From positions 1-6,201 of the forward strand of contig JAFGQJ010000126.1 in assembly GCA_016935715.1 (NCBI GenBank): a stretch of 6,201 bases of DNA, given 5' to 3'. The translations under genes were made by a program, and so were the position numbers. Positions 1-5,803 of this stretch are shown here, in pieces (the first letter of the stretch is position 1; every line of letters starts with the position of its first letter). Below the pieces are notes generated by a model that made no database searches, was not told the origin of the DNA, and was given only the letters and a program-made list of their open reading frames with translations. This DNA is from Spirochaetales bacterium (GTDB lineage: Bacteria > Spirochaetota > Spirochaetia > SZUA-6 > DRHE01).

Positions 1-4
1 CATC

Positions 5-10
5 TATGAT
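5..10 (+). promoter_or_regulatory. Possible -10 promoter element upstream of the operon
   Basis: The hexamer TATGAT differs from the sigma-70 consensus TATAAT at one position. It lies about 60 nt before the first start codon, in the only AT-richer stretch of an otherwise GC-rich window. Transcription would begin near position 16-18, just before the dyad at 28-43. The matching -35 box would lie left of the window, so only half the promoter can be judged. One hexamer match is weak evidence. Confidence 0.33.
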
Positions 11-27
11 AGAATCTACGCGGCAAG

Positions 28-43
28 GGATCTCACGAGATCC
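28..43. promoter_or_regulatory. Perfect 7+7 bp inverted repeat, candidate operator
   Basis: GGATCTC at 28-34 and GAGATCC at 37-43 are exact reverse complements separated by AC. The dyad lies between the putative -10 box and the ribosome binding sites of the first operon gene. That position suits a repressor site just downstream of a transcription start. The tiny centre and short arms fit a dimeric regulator site better than an RNA hairpin. A weak terminator of an upstream gene is the alternative, because AATTTT follows, but the T run is short. No regulator gene is in the window, so the binding protein is unknown. Confidence 0.42.
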
Positions 44-45
44 AA

Positions 46-66
46 TTTTAAGGAGTTTTAAGGAGG
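46..66 (+). promoter_or_regulatory. Tandem 10-bp repeat carrying two Shine-Dalgarno sequences
   Basis: The unit TTTTAAGGAG occurs at 46-55 and again, without change or gap, at 56-65; a further G gives a full AGGAGG at 61-66. Two ATG codons follow in the same frame, at 68 and 74. The AGGAGG is only 1 nt from the first ATG, too close for initiation, but 7 nt from the second, which is ideal. This decides the start at 74. The upstream AGGAG at 51-55 is 12 nt from the ATG at 68 and could support it weakly. Confidence 0.65.
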
Positions 67-73
67 AATGAAG

Positions 74-1078
74 ATGAGGAAAAAGTTATGCGTATTCGCG
101 CTGCTCTTGATCGGCGGCTCCCTGCTGTTTGCGGGGGCAGGCCAGGAGGCGGCGCCGGAGGGCCTGGGCGGAACCATCACGCTGTACACCTCGGTTCCGC
201 AGCCCATCGCCGACAAGATCCAGGTCGACTTTCAGACCAAATTTCCCGAGATCACTCTGGAGGTGTTTCGCTCCGGAACCAGCGCCGTTACGGCGAAGAT
301 TGCCACGGAAAAAGAGGCGGGGGCCATACAGGCTGACCTGGTCTGGGTGGCCGAACCCTCCACCTACGAGGATTTCAAGGACCAGGACCTGCTTCTGAAA
401 TTCACCCCCACCGAGGCGAAAAATCTTCCCAAGGAGATGAAAGACCCGGAGGGCTACTACTACGCGGGCCGGCTGATCAACATGATCATCGGCTACAACA
501 CCAGCGTGGCCACACCGCCGAAGAAGTGGACGGATCTTCTCGAGCCGGCCTATGGCGGCAAGCTGGGATTCCCCTCTCCCCTTCGCTCGGGGGCGGCGGA
601 GGCGGCGGTCAAGACCCTGGCCGACGAGTACGACTGGAAATATTTCGAGGATTTCAAGGCGAACGGGGGCGTGCAGATCGCCAACAACTCCACGGTGCGG
701 GACATGCTGGCCACCGGTGAGCTGACCGTGGGAGTGCTGCTCGACTATATGGTTCGCGGAGCAAAAGCGAAAGGTTCGCCCATGGATTACGTCTGGCCCG
801 AGGATGGGGCTGTGTTCATTCCCAGCCCGATCGCCGTGTTCAACGCCTCTGGGAATCCGGAGGCGGCCAAGGTGTTCGTGGACTATGTGATCTCCCAGGA
901 AGGACAGAAGACCATGGTCGAGCTGGGAGATTTCATTCCCGTGAGGACGGACGTGGAGCCTCCCGCCGCCACTCCCTCCCTGGGGAAGATCAAGAAGCTT
1001 CCCACCGATTGGAAAGCGGTCCAGGAGATGCGGCAGGACACGAAGGATCACTGGACGGCGCTGTTCGGCGAGGAATAG
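74..1078 (+). CDS. Periplasmic substrate-binding protein of an Fe(III)/AfuA-type ABC importer
   Basis: This 334-residue protein should capture the substrate in the periplasm and deliver it to the permease encoded next. Residues 1-22 form a signal peptide: MRKK, a Leu/Ile/Phe-rich core, then Ala-Gly-Ala as a likely signal peptidase I site. There is no lipobox cysteine at the cleavage region, so it is probably soluble. The mature protein starts with the fold's typical first strand (ITLYTS) and has a Ser-Gly-Thr-Ser turn at 67-70, a plausible ligand-contact loop. A central LLDYMVRGAKAKG stretch and a late FVDYVISQEGQ helix are also typical of the extracellular solute-binding family that includes FbpA, AfuA and PhnS. 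Length is normal. The start at 74 is chosen over 68 from Shine-Dalgarno spacing. By eye, the FbpA Tyr-Tyr iron ligands correspond to Tyr225-Met226, so iron is doubtful. A sugar phosphate, phosphonate or other organic anion is possible but unproven. Confidence 0.92.
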   Translation: MRKKLCVFALLLIGGSLLFAGAGQEAAPEGLGGTITLYTSVPQPIADKIQVDFQTKFPEITLEVFRSGTSAVTAKIATEKEAGAIQADLVWVAEPSTYEDFKDQDLLLKFTPTEAKNLPKEMKDPEGYYYAGRLINMIIGYNTSVATPPKKWTDLLEPAYGGKLGFPSPLRSGAAEAAVKTLADEYDWKYFEDFKANGGVQIANNSTVRDMLATGELTVGVLLDYMVRGAKAKGSPMDYVWPEDGAVFIPSPIAVFNASGNPEAAKVFVDYVISQEGQKTMVELGDFIPVRTDVEPPAATPSLGKIKKLPTDWKAVQEMRQDTKDHWTALFGEE

Positions 1079-1091
1079 ACGCCTCGTGATG

Positions 1092-1133
1092 GCAGAAGGG
1101 GAAGGGGGGTGCAGAGCCGCTCCTCCCCTCTGC
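1092..1133 (+). other. Imperfect GC-rich hairpin between binding-protein and permease genes
   Basis: GCAGA (1092-1096) and GGGGA (1098-1102), with one bulged A, pair with TCCCC (1124-1128) and TCTGC (1129-1133). Three further pairs, one of them G-U, extend the stem past an A/C mismatch to 1104-1106 and 1120-1122, leaving a loop of about 13 nt. No T run follows, so an intrinsic terminator is unlikely. Such hairpins after binding-protein genes in import operons are known to protect the upstream mRNA or thin out downstream expression, which would give the excess of receptor over membrane subunits these systems need. That role here is inference. Confidence 0.5.
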
Positions 1134-1158
1134 TCGTCGCGATGATTCTTAGCGAAAG

Positions 1159-2844
1159 ATGATACAGACCTCTCGAATACGGGAACGCCTGCTCCTGCTG
1201 GTAGCAATACTGGTTCTGGGTGTGATCGTTGTCTATCCTCTGGCCAAGATCGTCATCCAGAGCTTCAAATTCGACCAGCAGTTTTCCTTTCAGAACTACC
1301 TGAGGATATTCTCGAAAAAGGGAAATTTCATCGCCCTGCGGCACAGCCTGGAGATCAGCCTGCTCACCACGCTGTTCGCGACGGTGCTGGGAACATTCCT
1401 GGCATGGGTGGTGGCTAGAACCGACTGCCCGGGCAAAAATTTCTTCCGCACCGCCTTCATCATGCCCTTCATCACGCCGCCGTTCATCGGCGCCTTCGCC
1501 TGGCGGATCCTGCTAGGGCCGGTGGGTTATCTGAACAAGGCGTACATGGCTTTGAGCGGAGCCCAGGCGCCGTTGTGGAACTTCTACGGCGCCGACGGGA
1601 TCATCACGGTCATGACCCTTCACATCTATCCTCTGGTCTACATCACGACCCTGGGCGCGCTGGAACGGATGAACCCGGAGCTGGAGGAAGCAGCCCAGAT
1701 CTCCGGCTCTCCCGTGTTCGCTGTGATGCGCCACATCACCCTGCCGCTAATGATGCCTTCGATCCTGTCCGGAGCGGTTCTGGTTTTCATCGCCAGCATC
1801 GCCAATTTCGGGATACCGGCGATCCTGGGTTTTCCCGCCAACTACTACGTCCTGACCACCAAGATCTGGGAGGCCGTGGTCCTGAGCTCCCAGGCCAACA
1901 GCCTGTCACTGGCCGCTTCCCTTTCCGTGCTGCTGGGGCTGGTTGCAGGGGCGGGGTTGATCCTGCAGCGCCTGTACCTGGGGCGTAAAGAATACACCGT
2001 GATATCCGGAAAAAGCATGCATCCGAATCTGGTGCTCCTGGGCGGGCACAAGGGCTGGCTCGTTCCGATGCTGATCCTGATCGTCCTGGTCACCAGCTTC
2101 GCGCCGCTGATCGCGGTGATCCTGACCTCGCTGATCAGGGCGCTGGGCATTCCGCCCCTTCCCAGGAACTGGACCCTGGAGAACTTCCACGATGTTCTGT
2201 TCGTCAACCGGGCCGCCCGCCGGGCGATCCGCAACAGCCTGATCCTGGCCCTGAGCTCGGCCACGATCATCAGCCTGCTGGGCGCCGTGCTCGCCTACAT
2301 CGTCGTGAAGACCAGGCTGCGGGTGCGGGCAGTCATCGATCTGGTCTCCAGCATGCCTTACGCCCTTCCCGGTACGGTCGTGGCGGTGGCAATGATCCTG
2401 GCCTGGTTGAAACCGCTTCCCCTGATCGGAGTGAGCATCTACAACACGCTGTGGATCCTGCTGGTCGCCTACATCGCGCGCTACCTGGCCTACGGCGTGC
2501 GCACCACTTCAGCCTCTCTCCAGCAGGTGCACGTGTCCATGGAGGAAGCGGCCCGGATATCCGGAGCGACCTGGTTTCAGACCTTCAGGGACATCGTGCT
2601 GCCCCTCATCGCGCCCGGCCTGTTCGCCAGCTGGTTTCTCGTGTTCATGCCGACCCTGCGGGAGCTGACGATCTCCATCCTCCTGTGGTCGACCAGACGG
2701 GAAACCATCGGGGTCATGGTCTTCAATCTCCAGGAGTCGGGAAACACCGTGGCCTCCGCGGCTCTGGCGGTGATCATGATGCTGGTGCTGCTGGCGGCCA
2801 ACATCACCACCCGCAAGCTGACCAAGGGGAGGGTGGGATTCTGA
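1159..2844 (+). CDS. Fused two-domain ABC importer permease, FbpB/AfuB type
   Basis: This 561-residue inner-membrane protein should form the whole translocation channel, since it carries two permease domains in one chain. I count about twelve hydrophobic segments, six per half, with a polar cytoplasmic linker near residues 272-300. Each half has an EAA loop for docking the ATPase: EEAAQISG at 176-183 followed by ITLPLMMPS, and EEAARISG at 462-469 followed by IVLPLIAPG. The length matches the fused permeases of the Fe(III)/AfuB group. A TAG at 1150-1152 is immediately upstream in frame, so ATG 1159 is the first possible ATG. It has no clear Shine-Dalgarno sequence, only GAAAG directly before it, so translation may depend on upstream ribosomes. 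The stop overlaps the next gene's ATG by one base. The ATPase gene lies one gene further on. No residue shows the substrate. Confidence 0.95.
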   Translation: MIQTSRIRERLLLLVAILVLGVIVVYPLAKIVIQSFKFDQQFSFQNYLRIFSKKGNFIALRHSLEISLLTTLFATVLGTFLAWVVARTDCPGKNFFRTAFIMPFITPPFIGAFAWRILLGPVGYLNKAYMALSGAQAPLWNFYGADGIITVMTLHIYPLVYITTLGALERMNPELEEAAQISGSPVFAVMRHITLPLMMPSILSGAVLVFIASIANFGIPAILGFPANYYVLTTKIWEAVVLSSQANSLSLAASLSVLLGLVAGAGLILQRLYLGRKEYTVISGKSMHPNLVLLGGHKGWLVPMLILIVLVTSFAPLIAVILTSLIRALGIPPLPRNWTLENFHDVLFVNRAARRAIRNSLILALSSATIISLLGAVLAYIVVKTRLRVRAVIDLVSSMPYALPGTVVAVAMILAWLKPLPLIGVSIYNTLWILLVAYIARYLAYGVRTTSASLQQVHVSMEEAARISGATWFQTFRDIVLPLIAPGLFASWFLVFMPTLRELTISILLWSTRRETIGVMVFNLQESGNTVASAALAVIMMLVLLAANITTRKLTKGRVGF

Positions 2845-3845
2845 TGGCCTTCGGGAGCTCCCTCGAGGTTGCCTGCCCCGGGCGATCTCTGAAGCTGCCG
2901 CTGCATCGCTTCGAAGGAGGGGACGGCAGGGGAGGTCCCCGCCTGTTGATCGTGGCCGGGGTGCACGGGAGAGAGCACTCCGGAATCAGGACGGCCTTCG
3001 CACTGATCGAACGCCTGGCCGGGCTGTCGGACATCCACGGTGTGATCGAGATCCTCCCGGTCGCCAATCCGCGGAGCTTTGCCGCGGAGACGCGGGAGAA
3101 CCCGGCGGACGGCCGGAACCTGGGAGAGTGCTTCACCCGGCCTGCTTCTCCCGGACCGAGCGTCGCAGGGCCCGCCGCTGCCGAAGGGCGGCCGAGCCAG
3201 ACCCAGGCGATAGCCGGGGCGATCCTGGATCGCCTGGAAGGCTGCTCCCACCTTCTGGACCTGCACTCTGCCGGGGAAGCCCGCTATCTGCCTCACGCCC
3301 TGTTTTTCAGGGAAGACGATGCGCCCTCGGCGGCGGCCGCCGGGTTGCCCTTCGCGCTGCTGCGCCGGAAAACCCGGGAGGGTGCCGTGGCCGGGACGTT
3401 GTCCCGGGCCGCCCTGGCCGGGGGAATTCCCGCGCTGGCTCTGGAGTTGGGCGGCGGAATCACCACCTGGACCGCGGATATCGACGCGGGAATCCGGGGG
3501 ATTCTCTCCCTTCTGGCCCGGTGGAATTACCTCTCCTGGGAGAGCGTCGACTCCGCGACCCCGCCGGATCCCACTCCCGCGGAGCGGATGCACATGCAGG
3601 ACGATCGAAGCTTTCTCCGCGCATGGGAGGAGGGCGCCTTCTATCCCTCCTGCGAGCCGGGCAGGGAGCTTCGAAAAGGTGAGCGTATCGGGACCTGGAT
3701 TTCCCTGAAAAACCTGGAGGCGGAGCCCGTGGCCGCCCCGGAGGCGGGATTGCTGATATACCTGCGCAGCCGCTGCCGGACCCACAGCGGTGATACCCTG
3801 GCGATGCTGCTTCCGCCGCGCGGGGAACGAGAAGGGCAGATGTAG
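2844..3845 (+). CDS. Succinylglutamate desuccinylase/aspartoacylase-family zinc hydrolase
   Basis: This 333-residue protein belongs to the AstE/AspA branch of the M14 metallocarboxypeptidase-like fold, whose members hydrolyse amide bonds of N-acyl amino acids and related compounds. The zinc ligands are visible: His41 and Glu44 in GVHGREHSG, and His141 in LLDLHSAG. Glu201 in LALELGGG is the catalytic acid/base position. The C-terminal 80 or so residues form the usual beta-rich domain (GAFYPSCEPGRELRKGERIGT onward). No signal peptide is present, so it should be cytoplasmic. ATG 2844 forms TGATG with the permease stop; a purine-rich GGGGAGGG at 2826-2833 precedes it. The same frame is open back into the permease gene, but homology-like sequence begins only after this ATG. 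Oddity: the family motif Asn-Leu-Asn-Arg reads Asn-Leu-Gly-Glu at 92-95, removing the residues that normally hold a substrate carboxylate. Family assignment is firm; the substrate is unknown. Confidence 0.88.
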   Translation: MAFGSSLEVACPGRSLKLPLHRFEGGDGRGGPRLLIVAGVHGREHSGIRTAFALIERLAGLSDIHGVIEILPVANPRSFAAETRENPADGRNLGECFTRPASPGPSVAGPAAAEGRPSQTQAIAGAILDRLEGCSHLLDLHSAGEARYLPHALFFREDDAPSAAAAGLPFALLRRKTREGAVAGTLSRAALAGGIPALALELGGGITTWTADIDAGIRGILSLLARWNYLSWESVDSATPPDPTPAERMHMQDDRSFLRAWEEGAFYPSCEPGRELRKGERIGTWISLKNLEAEPVAAPEAGLLIYLRSRCRTHSGDTLAMLLPPRGEREGQM

Positions 3846-3857
3846 GAGACACAGAGC

Positions 3858-4895
3858 ATGGCACAAGTAACGATAAAGGACGTGCGGAAACTCTACGGGC
3901 AGACGGTCGCCCTGGACGGTTTTTCCGTCACCGTGGCCGACGGGGAGTTCGTCACCTTTCTCGGTCCCTCGGGTTGCGGTAAGACCACCAGCCTGCGCCT
4001 GGTAGCCGGATTCATACGACCGGACAACGGATCCATCCGGATCGGGGAGCGGAGCGTGTCGGACGCGGCGGTGTTCGTACCTCCCGAGGAGCGTGGGGTG
4101 GGGATGGTGTTCCAGTCCTACGCCGTGTGGCCCCACATGAACGTGTACCGCAACGTGGCCTATCCTTTGAAGATCAAGAAGATCCCCAGGGCGGAGATGA
4201 CCCGCCGGGTGGAGCAGGCCCTGGAGATGGTGAAGATGCCCGAGCTGATCGATCGTTACCCGAACCAGCTCTCCGGCGGCCAGCAGCAGAGGGTGGCTCT
4301 GGCCCGGGCCCTGGTCATGCAGCCGAAAGTTCTCCTGTTGGACGAGCCCTTCTCCAATCTGGACGCCAAGCTGCGGGAGGAGATGCGCTTCGAGCTCAAG
4401 GCGCTTCAGAAGCAGACGGGCATCACCATCATCTTCGTCACCCACGATCAGCTGGAGGCCATGGTTCTGTCCGACCGGGTGGTGGTGATGGACTCGGGTG
4501 TGATCCAGCAGGTCGGAACCCCCAGGGAGATCTACCAGCGACCCTCCAATCAATTCATTGCGGATTTCATAGGCACGGCCAACTTCCTCGAGGTGGACGT
4601 CAGGCCGGAGGGGGTTTTCCTGGTCGGTGAGCCTCAGCTCCCCCTGCCGCTGGCGAAACCGCAGGGCAAGGAGGGACGAATGAAACTGATGGTCCGGCCC
4701 GAGGAGATGCGCCTGAGCCGTGCCGGGGGAGCGCTGGAAGCACGGGTGGAGCAGAAGATGTTTCTCGGCGACGCGGTCACCTATCTGCTCAACATCCAGG
4801 GACAGATCCTCAAGGCCAAGAGCCAGCAGGGGGAGGAGTTCGAGGTGGATGAGCGGATCTACGTGGAGCTGGCCGGCGACAGGTACTTCGGCTGA
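3858..4895 (+). CDS. ABC importer ATP-binding protein with TOBE-type C-terminal domain
   Basis: This 345-residue cytoplasmic ATPase powers the importer, presumably as a homodimer docked on the two EAA loops of the fused permease. All nucleotide-binding motifs are intact and in order: Walker A GPSGCGKTT (36-44), Q-loop Gln86 in VFQSYAVWPHM, signature LSGGQ (138-142), Walker B LLLLDE (around 158-163), D-loop SNLD (166-169) and switch His196. After about residue 240 comes the beta-rich regulatory tail typical of the FbpC/PotA/MalK group, with an MVRPEEMRL stretch marking the TOBE-like part. Length is normal for that group. The Shine-Dalgarno AGGAG (3844-3848) overlaps the TAG stop of the hydrolase gene and is 9 nt from the ATG, so expression is probably tied to upstream translation. 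Motifs do not separate iron, polyamine or sugar import, so no symbol is given. Confidence 0.95.
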   Translation: MAQVTIKDVRKLYGQTVALDGFSVTVADGEFVTFLGPSGCGKTTSLRLVAGFIRPDNGSIRIGERSVSDAAVFVPPEERGVGMVFQSYAVWPHMNVYRNVAYPLKIKKIPRAEMTRRVEQALEMVKMPELIDRYPNQLSGGQQQRVALARALVMQPKVLLLDEPFSNLDAKLREEMRFELKALQKQTGITIIFVTHDQLEAMVLSDRVVVMDSGVIQQVGTPREIYQRPSNQFIADFIGTANFLEVDVRPEGVFLVGEPQLPLPLAKPQGKEGRMKLMVRPEEMRLSRAGGALEARVEQKMFLGDAVTYLLNIQGQILKAKSQQGEEFEVDERIYVELAGDRYFG

Positions 4896-4913
4896 GGGGC
4901 TCGCTGAGGCACC

Positions 4914-5708
4914 ATGAAGGATCTTCGTTTCGGCTGCTCGACCTGGTTCTTCCAGGAGTACTCCGTGCAGGAAGCCCTCCGGTTCATCGGCCGGAGTGGT
5001 TTTGGCGCCGCCGAGATCTGGATGGAGCACCTGTGGAAAACCTCGGAATCCCCGGAAGAGATCAGAGGAGAGGCCGGGCGTCTGGGCCTGTGCCTGAGCC
5101 TTCACGCAGCCTCCTACGACGTGAACGTCACCTCGGCCAATCCGGGAATCCGCCGGGAGTCCCTTCGCCAGATCGAGGAGTCCCTGCAGGTGGCCGCCAG
5201 GCTGGGGGCAGCACCGGTGGTCGTCCACGCGGGCAGGCTGTCCTCCTCCCGCGGCGACCTGGATGAATACCGGCGGCTGCTGGAAGAGGCGTTTGCCTAT
5301 CTGGAACGGATCGCGGGCGAGGCGGGGGTGAAGGTGGGGATCGAAGCGATGGAAAAACGGTCCAGGGAACGCTTCGTCGGACCGGAGGACATTCACCCCC
5401 TGATGAGCCGGGGGTGGAAGCACCTGGGGCTGACCGTGGATCTTGCCCACATCCAGACTGTGATGGAGCACGAGGAGTTCTTCCGGCGGATCGAAGGGCG
5501 GTGGATCGTCCACGCCCATCTCAGTGATTTCTCGCCGGCGACGACCCACGTTCCTCTGGGGCGCGGATCGATGGACGCCAACCGGGCTCTGGAAGCCCTG
5601 GCCAAACGCTACCGGGGTACGGTAATCCTGGAAGGATTCGTCCGCGGCAGAGGCCCCGAGACGATCGCGGCCAACCGCGACTACCTGCGCAGCCGCGGCT
5701 GGATGTAG
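4914..5708 (+). CDS. Sugar phosphate isomerase/epimerase-family TIM-barrel protein
   Basis: This 264-residue protein fits the xylose isomerase-like TIM-barrel family that includes IolE, IolI and hydroxypyruvate isomerase and shares a fold with endonuclease IV. Members isomerise, epimerise or dehydrate sugars and related polyols using a divalent metal. Likely metal or catalytic residues appear in the expected order: Glu144 (VGIEAM), Asp176 and His179 (TVDLAHI), His202 (HAHLSDF), His212 (THVPLGRGSMD) and Glu240 (VILEGF). The N-terminal FGCSTWFF strand and the GFGAAEIW strand are also typical. It has no signal peptide. It begins 18 nt after the ATPase stop; the only nearby Shine-Dalgarno-like sequence is TGAGG at 4905-4909, just 4 nt from the ATG, so initiation may be modest or coupled. 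The context suggests it acts on the imported compound or a product of the hydrolase, but the family is broad and the substrate cannot be read. Confidence 0.86.
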   Translation: MKDLRFGCSTWFFQEYSVQEALRFIGRSGFGAAEIWMEHLWKTSESPEEIRGEAGRLGLCLSLHAASYDVNVTSANPGIRRESLRQIEESLQVAARLGAAPVVVHAGRLSSSRGDLDEYRRLLEEAFAYLERIAGEAGVKVGIEAMEKRSRERFVGPEDIHPLMSRGWKHLGLTVDLAHIQTVMEHEEFFRRIEGRWIVHAHLSDFSPATTHVPLGRGSMDANRALEALAKRYRGTVILEGFVRGRGPETIAANRDYLRSRGWM

Positions 5709-5768
5709 GGGCCGCCGGGATCATCCATACAATACTGACAGGGATTGCTGCGTCTATTCAGGTAGACC

Positions 5769-5786
5769 CACGGCCGGCGGGCCGTG
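5769..5786 (+). other. Perfect 7-bp GC-rich hairpin upstream of the methyltransferase gene
   Basis: CACGGCC (5769-5775) and GGCCGTG (5780-5786) are exact complements around a GGCG loop. The hairpin ends 5 nt before the Shine-Dalgarno sequence of the next gene. No T run follows, so it is not a standard intrinsic terminator. It could lower readthrough, stabilise the 3' end of the transporter mRNA, or influence ribosome access. In DNA this rich in G and C a 7-bp repeat can also occur by chance. Confidence 0.4.
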
Positions 5787-5803
5787 CACGCGGAGGACGA
5801 CGA

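Noticed and set aside
74..1078. Lipoprotein call for the binding protein because of a cysteine in the signal peptide
   Set aside because: The cysteine is residue 6, before the hydrophobic core, not at the +1 position of a lipobox. The end of the signal reads Ala-Gly-Ala, fitting signal peptidase I.
1092..1133. Intergenic hairpin as a rho-independent terminator after the binding-protein gene
   Set aside because: No T run follows the stem, and a complete permease gene of the same system begins 26 nt later.
86..1207. A 373-codon minus-strand open frame opposite the binding-protein gene
   Set aside because: It mirrors a well-supported gene, shows Arg/Gly/His-rich shadow composition, and has no recognisable motif.
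2451..2843. Upstream extension of the hydrolase frame into the permease gene
   Set aside because: The frame is open but overlaps the second permease domain, and its translation looks like a shadow frame. Recognisable hydrolase sequence starts after ATG 2844, which forms a typical TGATG junction.
2577..5549. A 990-codon open frame on the minus strand opposite the permease end, hydrolase, ATPase and isomerase genes
   Set aside because: The hydrolase, ATPase and isomerase genes share one forward frame, and their GC-biased codons keep this antisense frame free of stops. Its translation is low-complexity, rich in Pro, Gly, Arg, His and Leu with no recognisable domain, while all the opposite forward frames carry intact family motifs.
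5728..5733. TACAAT as a -10 box for a separate methyltransferase promoter
   Set aside because: Nothing resembling TTGACA lies 16-18 nt upstream. The CTGACA at 5735-5740 is downstream of it and has no -10 at proper spacing either.
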